A DNA stretch of 57,158 nt, taken from positions 1 through 57,158 of the forward strand of contig NZ_JAPDPH010000018.1 of the NCBI RefSeq assembly GCF_026013475.1. Direction: 5' to 3'. Below are positions 44,698 to 54,323 of the stretch, piece after piece (the stretch's first letter is position 1; each line of letters begins with the position of its first letter). The DNA comes from Micromonospora yasonensis. Lineage in GTDB: Bacteria; Actinomycetota; Actinomycetes; Mycobacteriales; Micromonosporaceae. Under the pieces are notes generated by a model, which worked only from the letters and a program-made list of their open reading frames with translations, had not been told where the DNA came from and searched no databases. The translations under genes and the position numbers were made by a program.

Positions 44698-46869
44698 ATG
44701 CGCCGGAATTTTGCTCTGAACAACGGCACTGCTGGCGTCAGCGAAATAACACCAAACGGCGAACCGCCAACCTCTAACGCAGAGGGCGTTGCGCGCCGAT
44801 CCGCGGTTGCCGAGGAACAAGAGTTTCTCGACTTGGCCACGGCCCGGCGCGACAGGCTTGTCGACCACCTACAGGCCGAGCTTTCGTCAGACGCCCTGGA
44901 CGCGTTGGAACGGGCGCGGCGGCGCATGCTCCGCCAGCAGTACGAGGAGCTACGGCGAGCACGGGAAGGGCTGGTCTTCGGCCGCCTCGACGGCCTTGAT
45001 GGCATCGTACGACACGTAGGCCGTGTCGGTCTCCGCAACGACGGCGAGGACAGCGAGCCGCTGCTGGTGGACTGGCGCGCTCCCGCAGCTCGGCCGTTTT
45101 ACACCGCGACGGCTGTCGACCCACAAGGTCAGGCACGGCGCCGTCACATACGCACGACGGGATCGGCCGTCGTCGGCGTGGACGACGAGCCACTGGACGG
45201 GACCATAACGGCGGAACTCGTCGGTGAAGGCGCTCTACTGGCTGCCTTGGACCAGCGGCGCACCGGTCGCATGTCGACGGCGATCTCCACGCTGCAACGC
45301 GAACAGGACGACATCATCCGGGCCGAGGCGACCGGCCCGCTGATCGTTCAGGGCGGTCCCGGCACCGGCAAGACCGTGGTTGCCCTGCACCGCGTCGCCT
45401 ACCTGCTGTTCGCCCACCCAAAGATGGCCGACCAAGCGGTCCTGGTCCTCGGCCCCTCGCCGCGGTTCCTCCAGTACATCGCCCAGGTGCTGCCCGCGCT
45501 CGGTGAGACCGCCGTCGTCTCGGCGACCTGCGACACTCTGCTGCCCGAGATCCGCGTGGGCCGCGACGAGAGCCGGCTTCTCGCCGAAATCAAGGGCCGC
45601 GCCCTCTGGCAACCCGCGCTCGAAAACTACGTCACGTCGCTGCTCCCCCGGCCCCGTGAGCTGAAGCTGCGCTGGGAGGGCGAGTTCTACGTCATCACAG
45701 CCGAAACAGTGGCACAGGCGCTCGCCTCGGCGGTGCAGGGACGCCCGTACCACCGCGCCCGCACGGCGTTCGCCGAGCAGCTGCACCACATCCTTGCCGA
45801 AGCCGTCGTCGAGCAGCGCGAGGCGCTGATGAACGAAATGGAGGAGGGCTTCGAGGACATCCTCGCCCGCGTCGACAAAGGAATGCAGCATGACCACCAT
45901 TTCGACAGGAGGTCCACCGGCAGTGACGTCGACGGAATGCTCTCCGAGGAAGAGATAGAGAGCCTTCGTTATCGTATCGCCGAGAACGCCACCATCGCCC
46001 GGTTCATCGAGGCATGGTGGCCCACCCTCGACGCCGAAACCCTACTGTGTGATCTCCTGGCCGACCGCACCCTGCTAGCCCGGTTTGCCCCGCAGTTGTC
46101 CATGGAGGAGATCACCGCCGTCTCGGTCGAGCCCGCACTGTGGGCATCGAGCGACATCCCCCTGCTCGACGCCCTCGCCGACCTGCTGGGCGAGGTCGAG
46201 GCCCCGCAACCACAGGGCGAGTTCGTCGCTGACCATGCTCGCCGGCAGCGCGACTGGGTGTACGGCCACGTCGTCATCGACGAGGCGCAAGAGCTGTCCG
46301 AGATGCAGTGGCAAATGGTCCTACGGCGTTGTCCCAGTCGCTCCATCACCGCCGTCGGCGACATCGATCAGGCGGAGGCAGCACACCAGCACACCAGCTG
46401 GGCACAAGCGGTGCAGGCTGTTTTCGGAGACCGCTGGGCCGCTGCGGAACTGACCATCTGCTACCGGACCCCGCGTGAGGTCATGGACCTCACCGAACCC
46501 GTCTTGAAAAAAGCTGGCAGCCACAACACGCCACCACGGGCGGTACGCTCCTCCGGCATCGCCCCCTGGGTGCTCACGATCACGCCCGCCGAGCTTGCCG
46601 GCGCCGCCGCCCAAGCTGTGCGACAGCTGCAGCAACGGTGGCATGGCGGTACCGTTGGCGTCATCGCCCCCGCCGACCGCATCGCCGAACTCCTAGCCGT
46701 GCTGAGCGATGTGCCGGTGCTCACCGCGACCCAGTCCAAGGGACTGGAATGGGACGCGACGTTACTCATTGACCCCCAGGGCATCGCCGCTGAACCACGC
46801 GGCTGGAACGGCCTCTACGTCGCGCTCACCCGATGCACCCAGGAACTCGGACAGCTGGTGCTCACGTAG
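44698..46869 (+). CDS. HelD/HelR-type RNA polymerase-associated helicase-like ATPase
   Basis: 723 residues from ATG 44698, which has AAGGA at 7 bases; upstream frame sequence overlaps the insertion element. An N-terminal coiled coil (EEQEFLDLATARRDRLVDHL and onward) is followed by EPLLVDWRAPAARPFYTATA, the HelD hallmark, Walker A GGPGTGKT (about residue 219), Walker B VVIDEAQEL (about 525) and the SF1 motif ATQSKGLEWDATLL with YVALTRCTQEL. HelD proteins dislodge stalled RNA polymerase; the HelR branch gives rifamycin tolerance. It lies between two transposase relics. Confidence 0.85.
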   Translation: MRRNFALNNGTAGVSEITPNGEPPTSNAEGVARRSAVAEEQEFLDLATARRDRLVDHLQAELSSDALDALERARRRMLRQQYEELRRAREGLVFGRLDGLDGIVRHVGRVGLRNDGEDSEPLLVDWRAPAARPFYTATAVDPQGQARRRHIRTTGSAVVGVDDEPLDGTITAELVGEGALLAALDQRRTGRMSTAISTLQREQDDIIRAEATGPLIVQGGPGTGKTVVALHRVAYLLFAHPKMADQAVLVLGPSPRFLQYIAQVLPALGETAVVSATCDTLLPEIRVGRDESRLLAEIKGRALWQPALENYVTSLLPRPRELKLRWEGEFYVITAETVAQALASAVQGRPYHRARTAFAEQLHHILAEAVVEQREALMNEMEEGFEDILARVDKGMQHDHHFDRRSTGSDVDGMLSEEEIESLRYRIAENATIARFIEAWWPTLDAETLLCDLLADRTLLARFAPQLSMEEITAVSVEPALWASSDIPLLDALADLLGEVEAPQPQGEFVADHARRQRDWVYGHVVIDEAQELSEMQWQMVLRRCPSRSITAVGDIDQAEAAHQHTSWAQAVQAVFGDRWAAAELTICYRTPREVMDLTEPVLKKAGSHNTPPRAVRSSGIAPWVLTITPAELAGAAAQAVRQLQQRWHGGTVGVIAPADRIAELLAVLSDVPVLTATQSKGLEWDATLLIDPQGIAAEPRGWNGLYVALTRCTQELGQLVLT

Positions 46870-46998
46870 CAATCGCCACACTCATGGACAAAGTCTCCGG
46901 ATGTTGGGCGCGCCCTTGGGACGTGAGGATCGTTCTGTCTGAACGTGAGCAGGGGTGAGCACGCGGATTTACACCACTCTCGACCCCTCCTTCAGCGT

Positions 46999-47326
46999 TC
47001 GTGACATACGACCAGCCGAAACGGTTCACCACCGAGACCGTCTACGCGATCACCGACCTCCGCGTCCACCAAGCCAAACCCGCCCAGCTCGCCGGCTGGA
47101 TCCGTGGTCACTGGTCAATGAGCACAAGGTCCACTGGGTCCGCGACGTCACCTACGACGAGGACCGCTCTCAGATCCGCACCGGCACGGGACCACAAGTC
47201 ATGGCCGCCCTGCGCAACGCCGCGATCGGCGCGCTCCGCACCGCCGGCGTCACCAACATCGCCGCCGCCAACCGCCACTACGCCCGCGACAGCACTCGCC
47301 CGCTGGCCCTACTCGGCATCACCTGA
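46999..47326 (+). pseudogene. ISAs1-family transposase remnant (C-terminal)
   Basis: Frame one gives [20 protein letters not shown] and [17 protein letters not shown]; after a one-base loss near 47118, frame two gives [20 protein letters not shown] and [20 protein letters not shown] to a stop at 47324-47326. HWS...NKVHWVRDV is the ISAs1 catalytic-Glu region. The N-terminal two-thirds is absent. It is in the opposite orientation to, and of a different subtype from, the copy upstream of the helicase gene. Confidence 0.65.
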
Positions 47327-47566
47327 CGACTTTGCCGGGCCCTGGATCGGGGCGCATGGATCTGCCGCCGTAGGTGCGCCGGCCGACGGACGGTCGTCAC
47401 AGCGCGTGAGCCTCCTTGGCGCTGGCGGCTCCGCTCATAGCCGACAAGTGGGTTCTCACTGCGTATCCGTGCCGTCGGGCGTGTGGCCACGCGTCGGGCC
47501 GTGGCAGCCAGGCCACGTAGTAGCGATGAATCGCGATGGGATCTTGGTTGTACTAGTCTTCGCCCC

Positions 47567-48190
47567 ATGGCATTGCGTCCGGACCAGTTCTATGACCACG
47601 CGGTGGCCGTCGCGGACAGCGAGCGGCGGCTTCCGCTGGCGCGCATGACGGGATGGGACATCAGCCCGTTCGAACAAGATGGATTGCGCGTCGCGCCGCT
47701 GCGCCCGCCGGTGCTGCCCGAGCCCGCCCGACATGGCGAGGACCCGGCGGAGTGCCGGAACTGCCAGGAGCGCGACGAGGGAATCTGGTTCAATGATCGC
47801 TGGCGGCTGGCCCGTGTCCCGGGAGTGGGCGTGCCGCTGGTACTGATGCTGTACCCGCGCGATCACTATGACATGGCGGATCTCCCCGACGATCTCGCCG
47901 CGGAGCTGGGACTGCTGACCACGCGAATCGTCCGCCACGTGCAGGCTCTGCCGCACATCTCGCGAGCCCACGTCTACCGCATCGGCGACGGCGGCGCTCA
48001 CCTGCATGTCTGGTTCTTCGCCCGGCCGGAGGGTCAGGCGCAGCTCTACGGATCCTGGCTGGTCGTCTGGGACGACCTCCTGCCGGAGTATCCCGCCGAC
48101 GTCGCCGAGGCGGACGCCGCGATCGTGGCTGATGCCCTGGTCGCCTCGCATGGGGGCCGCCGGTCGGCCGCCAGCCCACCGCGTGCCTGA
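47567..48190 (+). CDS. HIT-like nucleotide-binding family protein
   Basis: 207 residues from ATG 47567. TAGTCT (47554-47559) lies seven bases upstream, fitting a leaderless transcript, and there is no Shine-Dalgarno site. The N-terminal half has a CxxC (PAECRNCQER) and the centre YPRDHYDMADLPDDLAAELG; the C-terminal part carries GDGGAHLHVWFFARPEG, a histidine-triad-like stretch with only part of the His pattern, followed by WLVVWDDLLPEYP. It resembles HIT/GalT-like hydrolases acting on nucleotides. The incomplete triad makes the activity uncertain. Confidence 0.65.
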   Translation: MALRPDQFYDHAVAVADSERRLPLARMTGWDISPFEQDGLRVAPLRPPVLPEPARHGEDPAECRNCQERDEGIWFNDRWRLARVPGVGVPLVLMLYPRDHYDMADLPDDLAAELGLLTTRIVRHVQALPHISRAHVYRIGDGGAHLHVWFFARPEGQAQLYGSWLVVWDDLLPEYPADVAEADAAIVADALVASHGGRRSAASPPRA

Positions 48191-48296
48191 CCGGCTGATC
48201 CGCAGCAGCAACCGCTCCCGTCACCGCCGCGTCGCCATCGTCATCTGGCTTCCCTCTGTGTCATGCATGAAGGAGCGGGCCGGTCAAGGGTGACCT

Positions 48297-48420
48297 GTCT
48301 CCTTCGAGTTGGCCGACGCTGTGCTGTGCGCGGACGGTCCGGTGAAGTCGTTGGTCGAGCTGATCTCTGGGGGCCAGAGCATCGGCGTGGTCACCTTGCC
48401 GGGCTGTACCTCGCAGGCCC
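48297..48420 (+). pseudogene. IS701-type transposase N-terminal remnant
   Basis: Plus-strand frame one reads FELADAVLCADGPVKSLVEL and frame two continues GPEHRRGHLAGLY, matching the N-terminus of IS701-family transposases (ELADALLC.DGPV..LVELSL.PEHRRGHGALY). The remaining 400 residues are missing and the two frames show an internal shift. A short fossil in an 800-base gene-poor stretch. Confidence 0.5.
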
Positions 48421-49002
48421 TGTGCACACAGCCACGTGGCGTAGGAAATTTTCAAGATCAACGCCGGAGATCGAAAACATCCTTCACTAATCCATTGACA
48501 TTCGTTATAGTCGCTCCGTGACGATTCGGTGGACTGCCAACGCGTGCCAGCGGTGCCCGCAGCACCTGCTGCGATGTTGCGGCCGTACCCCCCAGACGTC
48601 TGATGAACCAGGCAGGGGAAGCAGGCCACGCACCGTGGCTAATGGACGATGCAATTCGGCGACGTCACCGGCTCGGTGACCGAGCCGGGCCAGCGCGGGG
48701 ACCCTGGTCGCGCCAAACGCATCGGCCTTTGCCAGCGAAGAAGTAGGCCCAGTTACCGCACATCCGGGCTTCTGCTCGGCGATCCCGTCACCAGTGCGGA
48801 TGTGCCGCCAACGACTCGGCGCCATCTGGCGGGGCGTTTGCGAGCGACAGAAGACAGTGGCGCGCGGGCGACACGCTCGGCGGCTCGATGATGGGCCGCG
48901 CCAGGGAGGGCTCCCGAAGGAAGCCCGGCTCAAATCTGCCTGCATAGATCCATGATCAGGCCGGCAGGTAACCGACAATCCCATCCCAGCTGAGAGGTGC
49001 TC
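48421..49002. other. Gene-poor region upstream of the amidase gene
   Basis: No protein-like frame. It has locally AT-rich sequence near 48487-48520 (acattcgttatagtcgctc), including TATAGT, a good -10 candidate. Just before the amidase start, a GC-rich stretch (gggagggctcccgaaggaagcccgg, near 48904-48928) can fold into hairpins. A c-di-AMP riboswitch was considered, since these often precede amidases in actinomycetes, but I could not match its conserved core. Confidence 0.4.
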
Positions 49003-50064
49003 ATGCTCAGTGAATCCATCGTGCGGCGCCGTACCCTGCTGGCCGCCGCAGCCGGCGCTATGGTCGCGCCCATGGTTGCCGGCCGAGCACAGGCCGCGGT
49101 CCCCCGCATTTACCTCGACCCGGGGCACGGTGGCACCGACCCCGGCGCGGTCGGAAACGGCCTACAGGAAAAGGACCTCACCCTGAGCATCGCGCTGCAA
49201 CTGCGCAGCATCCTTCAGGCCAACTGGAGCGTCGATGTGCGGATGTCCCGCACGACCGATGCCACCGTTAGCCTCGCCGACCGCACCAACGACGCCAATG
49301 CGTGGGGCGCTGGCCTGTTCGTGAGCGTCCACATCAACTCCGGCGGCGGCACTGGATTCGAGAGCTACCGATACCCGGCGGCGGACGCGGCGACGATCAA
49401 CCTGCACAACGCGCTGCACCCGAAGGTCTTGGCGGGCATGCGTTCGGTCGCCACAGTCACCGACCGGGGTCAGAAGACCGCCAACTTCCACGTGCTTCGT
49501 GAGACCAACATGCCAGCTGTCCTTACCGAGAACCTGTTCATCGACACCGTTGCCGACGCGAACCTTCTCAAGCGCGCCGACTTCATTACCGCCACCGCCA
49601 CCGGGCATGCCCAGGGCATCGCCTACTACCTTGGGCTCAGCACCCCGCCGCCCACATACAGCACCACTGTGGACAACGCCACGGTGGGCCGCTTCACCGC
49701 AAGCTCCAACTGGGGCACTTCGACGTACTCCGCCCAGCGCTACGGGGCCGATTACCGGTACGCCAACCCGGTCCTCGCGAGCGACGCGGCATGGTTCAAG
49801 GTCAACGTCCCGGCGGCCGGCAACTACCGGATCGACGTATGGCACCCGGCCGACCCCGGCTACAACAGTGCCACGCCATATGTGATCCTCACCGCCGCGG
49901 GAAATCAAACGGTGTACGTGGACCAGCGTGCCAATGGCGGCACGTGGCGTTCGCTCGGCACCTTCAACCTCGCCGCCGGCGATCGCGACCTGGTTGGCGT
50001 GAGCCGCTGGACCAGCGCTGCCGGATACGTGATCGCCGACGCGGTACGGGTAACCCAAGTCTGA
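49003..50064 (+). CDS. Secreted N-acetylmuramoyl-L-alanine amidase with golvesin-type C-terminal domain
   Basis: 353 residues; GAGAGG upstream of ATG 49003. A twin-Arg-like signal ([17 protein letters not shown]) precedes an Amidase_3 domain: [18 protein letters not shown] (zinc His), [23 protein letters not shown] (zinc His) and [18 protein letters not shown] (catalytic Glu). From about residue 225 a golvesin C-terminal-like domain follows ([20 protein letters not shown] to [13 protein letters not shown]). It cuts the peptide from glycan strands of peptidoglycan. The same C-terminal domain ends the next gene. Confidence 0.88.
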   Translation: MLSESIVRRRTLLAAAAGAMVAPMVAGRAQAAVPRIYLDPGHGGTDPGAVGNGLQEKDLTLSIALQLRSILQANWSVDVRMSRTTDATVSLADRTNDANAWGAGLFVSVHINSGGGTGFESYRYPAADAATINLHNALHPKVLAGMRSVATVTDRGQKTANFHVLRETNMPAVLTENLFIDTVADANLLKRADFITATATGHAQGIAYYLGLSTPPPTYSTTVDNATVGRFTASSNWGTSTYSAQRYGADYRYANPVLASDAAWFKVNVPAAGNYRIDVWHPADPGYNSATPYVILTAAGNQTVYVDQRANGGTWRSLGTFNLAAGDRDLVGVSRWTSAAGYVIADAVRVTQV

Positions 50065-50153
50065 GACGCTGCCACCCGCGCCGGCAGTCGATGGCCGGCA
50101 ACGGAGGCCTTCCACGGCAGCGGGTCGTCGTGGGTTCCGATTCTCGATAATCA

Positions 50154-50186
50154 TCGCGGCCGACATCTATCGGATGTCGGCCGCGA
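50154..50186 (+). terminator. Hairpin terminator after the amidase gene
   Basis: TCGCGGCCGACATC (50154-50167) pairs perfectly over 14 bp with GATGTCGGCCGCGA (50173-50186) around the loop TATCG, 90 bases after the amidase stop. It should separate the amidase transcript from the GHL10-type gene. Confidence 0.65.
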
Positions 50187-50386
50187 CGCATTCCGACTGT
50201 TGATGTCAGCGGCCGGTTGTAGTCCATGCCCATCCTGCGGTTGACCGTGGGTCGGGCCATGAGCTTGATCTGACCAGGACGCGCCGCCGGCACATCGTCT
50301 CCTTGGCGGATTCGTGTTACCGCCGATTGAAGTTGGGGCTGGAGAAGTCTTGCATCCAGTCCATGGTCTGCCGAAAATTTTCTACC

Positions 50387-52399
50387 ATGGGCGCGCATCG
50401 AACTCTGTGGCTTCGTACCCTCGCCTCGACGGTCGCCGCGGTGACCGCTGCCGGCATCCTGACGGTTGTGGCACCGGCCGGGGCGAGCAGCCGGCCAGGG
50501 TTCGGGACAACCGCCTGCCAGACCAACCCAGCGACCCCGAAGCGGCAGCTCAGAGCCATGTGGATCTCCAGCGTGGCGAACATCGACTGGCCAAGCGGCA
50601 CAGGCCTGAGCATGTCCACCCAGCAGGCCGAGTTCCGCTCCTGGCTCGACCTGGCCGCGCAGCGCAACATGAATGCGGTGGTCGTGCAGATCCGGCCCAC
50701 CGCGGACGCCTTCTGGCCCTCGCCGTACGAGCCGTGGTCGCAGTGGCTCACCGGCACCCAGGGGGTGGATCCCGGGTACGATCCGTTGGCGTTCATGGTC
50801 GCCGAGGCGCACGCCCGGAACCTGGAGTTCCACGCCTGGTTCAACCCGTACCGCGTCGCCACCCACAACGACCCGTCACGGCTGGTCGCCAGCCACCCGG
50901 CCCGCCAGCATCCGGACTGGATTTTCTCCTACGGCGGTAGGCTCTACTACAACCCGGGCCTCCCGATGGTGCGCGCGTTCGTCCAGGACGCGATGATGGA
51001 CGCGGTCACCCGCTACGACATCGACGGCGTGCACTGGGACGACTACTTCTACCCGTACCCATCCGGCACCGAGCAGATCCCGGACCAGCAAACGTTCGCC
51101 GCCTACGGCAGTGGATTCAGCAACATCTCCGACTGGCGGCGCAACAACGTGAACCTGCTGGTGCAGGAGATGGGCCAGCGCATCAAGACGGTCAAGCCCT
51201 GGGTGAAGTTCGGGATCAGCCCGTTCGGCATCTGGCGCAACTCGTCGACCGACCCGCTGGGCTCGGCCACCAGCGGGCTGCAGTCCTACGATGCGATCTA
51301 CGCCGACACCCGTCGCTGGGTCAAGCAGCAATGGATCGACTACATCACGCCGCAGGTCTACTGGCACATCGGGTTCAGCGCCGCCGACTACGCGGTCCTG
51401 GTTCCGTGGTGGTCCAACGTGGTCGCCGGAACCCGGGTCCAACTCTTCATCGGTCAGGCCACCTACCGTCTCGGCGCGACCGGCCAGGACCCGGCGTGGC
51501 AGGACCCGGCTGAGCTGAGCGACCACCTGTTGCTCAACCGGAACCATCCACAGGTTCTCGGCGACATCCAGTTCAGCGCGAAGGACGTGCGCGCCGACCG
51601 GCTCGGTGGGGTGAGTCGGATGGTCGCGGACCACTACAGTCGTCCGGCGCTGATCCCGGTCGCCGCCCACCTGGGCGGAACGGCACCGGCGGCACCCTCC
51701 ATCACCTCGGCCGTGTCCGGCACCGGCGGGGTCACGCTCAACTGGCAGGCCGGCGGATCGGCGACGTCGACGTCGTACGCGGTGTACCGGGTCAGCGGCA
51801 GTGGCCCGACCGACGCCTGCGCCTTTGCCGATGCCAGGAACCTGATCGCCACCGTCCGGGCCACCGGCACGACCGGCTCGTTCACCGACAAGCCCGCGGC
51901 GGCGGGTACGTACACCTACCACGTGAGCGCGCTGGACCGCCTGCACAACGAGAGCGTGGCGAGCGTGGGCGCGGTGGTGACCGTCGGCGGCTTCAGTGCG
52001 ATCGTGGACAACACTACGGCGGGGCGGTTCACCGCGAGCGCGAACTGGGGTACCTCGTCGTTTTCGACGCAGCGTTACGGCACCGACTACCGGTTCGCCA
52101 CCCCCGTGGCGGCCAGCGACCCGGCATGGTTCAAGGTCAACATTCCGGCCACCGCCAGCTACCGCATCGAGGTCTGGTATCCGAGCAACGCCGGCTACAA
52201 CGCCGCTACGCCACACGTGATCGTGACCACCAGCGGTAACCGGACGGTCAACATCGACCAACGTACAGGCGGCGGCCAGTGGATGGTCCTCGGCACCTTC
52301 ACCCTCGCTGCCGGTGATTACAACGTGGTCGGGGTGAGCCGGTGGACGACCGGCACCGGTTACGTGATCGCCGACGCGGTGCGCATCACCTCTGTCTAG
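50387..52399 (+). CDS. Secreted GHL10-family (DUF187) glycosyl hydrolase-like protein with golvesin-type C-terminal domain
   Basis: About 670 residues. Signal (LASTVAAVTAAGILTVVAPA) then the GHL10 domain: LRAMWISSVANIDWPSGTGL, MNAVVVQIRPTADAFWPS, EFHAWFNPYRVATHNDPSRL, YDIDGVHWDDYFYPYP with the paired acidic residues, and WIDYITPQVYWHIGFSAADY. A fibronectin-III-like module (about 445-535) precedes a golvesin C-terminal-like domain nearly identical in pattern to that of the amidase. In other bacteria GHL10 proteins act on denuded peptidoglycan glycan strands. Start ATG 50387; 50363 is possible. Confidence 0.85.
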   Translation: MGAHRTLWLRTLASTVAAVTAAGILTVVAPAGASSRPGFGTTACQTNPATPKRQLRAMWISSVANIDWPSGTGLSMSTQQAEFRSWLDLAAQRNMNAVVVQIRPTADAFWPSPYEPWSQWLTGTQGVDPGYDPLAFMVAEAHARNLEFHAWFNPYRVATHNDPSRLVASHPARQHPDWIFSYGGRLYYNPGLPMVRAFVQDAMMDAVTRYDIDGVHWDDYFYPYPSGTEQIPDQQTFAAYGSGFSNISDWRRNNVNLLVQEMGQRIKTVKPWVKFGISPFGIWRNSSTDPLGSATSGLQSYDAIYADTRRWVKQQWIDYITPQVYWHIGFSAADYAVLVPWWSNVVAGTRVQLFIGQATYRLGATGQDPAWQDPAELSDHLLLNRNHPQVLGDIQFSAKDVRADRLGGVSRMVADHYSRPALIPVAAHLGGTAPAAPSITSAVSGTGGVTLNWQAGGSATSTSYAVYRVSGSGPTDACAFADARNLIATVRATGTTGSFTDKPAAAGTYTYHVSALDRLHNESVASVGAVVTVGGFSAIVDNTTAGRFTASANWGTSSFSTQRYGTDYRFATPVAASDPAWFKVNIPATASYRIEVWYPSNAGYNAATPHVIVTTSGNRTVNIDQRTGGGQWMVLGTFTLAAGDYNVVGVSRWTTGTGYVIADAVRITSV

Positions 52400-52489
52400 A
52401 TCCGCCGAGCCGTCCCCGGTTGACCGCCGCCGGCTGGCACCCTCAACGAAGGCGCCGTTTCTGCCCTGCTGGCTCGTCCCAAGACCGTA

Positions 52490-52740
52490 TTGTCGGGCCG
52501 ATCTACGGCAGCCAGGTCGATGTGCTGTGCCTGCACTGCATCGCCTCGGGTGAGGCGGCGTGGGCGTTGACGGGCGCCGCCGACCTCCCGCGCACGTGCA
52601 CCGACGCGACCGACGTGCCACCAGGCATTCCGTTCGCCGTCGCGCGGAGGTCGCAACGCACGCCCTCGTTCGACTCCTGGCCACAGCCGAGCTGGCTGTA
52701 TCAGTGTGGATGCTGCGCGGCATTGGCTCTCCTGCGCCAG
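52490..52740 (+). pseudogene. CbrC-family (UPF0167) remnant
   Basis: The plus frame reads LCLHCIASGEAAWALTGAAD, ATDVPPGIPFAVARRSQRTP and SFDSWPQPSWLYQCGCCAAL, which matches the C-terminal half of CbrC proteins (CP.CI.dG.AA, rTP.y.sWQ...WL.hCgD). There is no start codon in the right place and the ending diverges after CCAAL. About 480 bases of non-coding or decayed DNA surround it. Confidence 0.5.
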
Positions 52741-52885
52741 CGGCAGTTGTCATGCTCACGTTCGGTTGGACAGCCCGCTAGACGGATGCGGGAACGTCGC
52801 CGGCAGCCGCCGCCGAGATCAGTCCCACCAGAAGCTCCAGCAAGGATAGGGCGGTCTTCGACCAGCCTGTGACGTTGGACGAGGG

Positions 52886-53581
52886 TCAGAGGTCGGCGAT
52901 GGCTTGAGCGGTGGCGGGTGGGATGCCGACGGCCTCGACAGGGATGCTGGCGGCGGCTTCGCCGGTCAAGTGCGCGGAGAGCACCCGGTCGAGGCGGAAC
53001 CAGCGGATCGCTTTGCGGGTCCGGCAGTTTGCGACGAGATACCACTGTCCTCGAGTGCGGGCGAGGAGCACCGGGTCGACGTGGCGCACGGTCTGCCTGT
53101 CGTGTGTGTCGCGGTAGTGCACGACGAGGACGCGTTGTTCGTGGAGAGCTCGCTCGATCGTGTGACGGGTCCGGGCGTCACGCGGCGTGTCGGTGTGGTC
53201 GATCCATACGCGGTCGTTCACGACGTTGGCGCGTTGTCGGGCCTGCACATCCATAACGCTCAGCGCCTTGACCAGCGCGGCGCGGGCGTGGCCGTCGAAG
53301 GGCTGCCCGCGGTGGGCTGCCACGGCCGCGGCGAGCCCGCAGACCTCGGCGTCAGTGAAGTTGACCGGCGGCAGTGTCGCGGCCTTGTCGACGACATAGC
53401 CTCCGCCGGGTCCGGGGCGCGCGTAGACGGGCAGACCACCGTGTTGCAGGGCCGAGATGTCACGTTTGATCGTCCGTACGCTGACCTCGAAGACTTCGGC
53501 GAGACGTTCGGCGGTCCGTCCGACCCGGCCGGCGCGCCGCAGTTCCTCCCTCAGCGCGTAAAGCCGGTCTGTGCGGTTCAT
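52886..53581 (-). CDS. WYL-domain HTH transcriptional regulator
   Basis: 231 residues from ATG 53581 (MNRTDRLYALREELRRAGRV). An HTH_11 domain follows (RTAERLAEVFEVSVRTIKRD, then ISALQHGGLPVYARPGPGGG YVV), then the WYL domain with RVLVVHYRDTHDRQTVRHVD, VLLARTRGQWYLVANCRTRK and AIRWFRLDRVLSAHLTGE. WYL proteins sense small or nucleic-acid ligands and act as activators or repressors. It is divergent from an alpha/beta hydrolase gene with direct repeats in between. Confidence 0.88.
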   Translation of the reverse strand: MNRTDRLYALREELRRAGRVGRTAERLAEVFEVSVRTIKRDISALQHGGLPVYARPGPGGGYVVDKAATLPPVNFTDAEVCGLAAAVAAHRGQPFDGHARAALVKALSVMDVQARQRANVVNDRVWIDHTDTPRDARTRHTIERALHEQRVLVVHYRDTHDRQTVRHVDPVLLARTRGQWYLVANCRTRKAIRWFRLDRVLSAHLTGEAAASIPVEAVGIPPATAQAIADL

Positions 53582-53590
53582 TCGAAAATG

Positions 53591-53608
53591 GTGACATACC
53601 CGTGACAT
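53591..53608. promoter_or_regulatory. Direct repeat GTGACAT in the divergent promoter
   Basis: GTGACAT occurs at 53591-53597 and 53602-53608, 11 bases apart, i.e. about one helical turn, between the WYL regulator and the hydrolase gene. Such spacing suits two monomers of one regulator on the same face of DNA; the WYL protein is the obvious candidate. Confidence 0.4.
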
Positions 53609-53630
53609 GCTTGCGCGTGACGATGCCGCC

Positions 53631-54323
53631 ATGAGTGCTCCACGCGACCCGATCCTGTTTATCAGCGGCGCCGGGCTTCCGGCCTGGATCTGGGATGACG
53701 TCCACCAGCTCATGGGCTGGCCTCACGAGGTCCACGTCGCTGCTCGACCGACTCGCGGCGCCGAGGCTCGGTTGCGTGACTATGCCGAGGCGGCCATCGG
53801 CTCCGCGCCTACGGGCAGGTTCGCGATCGTCGCGCATTCGGCCGGTGGCGTGATCGGCGCCGAGGTCGCCCGGCTCGCGCCCGAACGTGTCAGCGCATTT
53901 CTGGCGGTGACTGCCGTGATCCCCAAGCCCGCAGGATCGTTCATCTCGGCGATGCCGGCACCGAACCGGTGGGTGCTGAACGTTGCGATGCGGCTCGCCG
54001 GGACCCGTCCACCGGCCTCCGTGATCCACCGCCGCCTCGCGCACCGTCTCGATGACCAGGCCGCTGACCGCCTCGTCGCAGACTTCAGCCCCGAGTCACC
54101 CGGTCTGTATCGCGACAAGACCAGCCATCACTCGTGGAACGGCTGGCGGGGATACGTGCTCACCGCTCAGGACCGCGAACTGCCGATCGCGCTACAACGA
54201 CGATGCGCTCAGCGGCTCGGTCACGCATGGGGGGACAACCTCGACACTGGTCACCTACCCATGCTTGAAGACCCCCAAGCTCTGGCCGGCTCGATCGCTC
54301 GATTCCTCGATTCGCGACCCTGA
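53631..54323 (+). CDS. Alpha/beta hydrolase
   Basis: About 230 residues from ATG 53631. It has an oxyanion-region PILFISGAGLPAWIWDDVHQ, the nucleophile elbow AIVAHSAGGVIGAEV (Ser in GHSxG-like HSAGG), and the catalytic His in DNLDTGHLPMLEDPQAL near the C-terminus; an acidic residue would be in VLTAQDRELPIAL. The fold is complete without a lid insert. Substrate unknown (ester or amide). It faces away from the WYL regulator, which likely controls it. Confidence 0.85.
   Translation: MSAPRDPILFISGAGLPAWIWDDVHQLMGWPHEVHVAARPTRGAEARLRDYAEAAIGSAPTGRFAIVAHSAGGVIGAEVARLAPERVSAFLAVTAVIPKPAGSFISAMPAPNRWVLNVAMRLAGTRPPASVIHRRLAHRLDDQAADRLVADFSPESPGLYRDKTSHHSWNGWRGYVLTAQDRELPIALQRRCAQRLGHAWGDNLDTGHLPMLEDPQALAGSIARFLDSRP

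Noticed and set aside
48884..49002. c-di-AMP (ydaO-type) riboswitch before the amidase gene
   Set aside because: Plausible by gene context, but I could not find the conserved core and paired elements; a covariance search would be decisive.
50876..52759. Minus-strand open frame of 627 codons opposite the GHL10-type gene
   Set aside because: Arg/Val/Gly-biased antisense frame without recognisable sequence; the plus strand holds a complete secreted enzyme.
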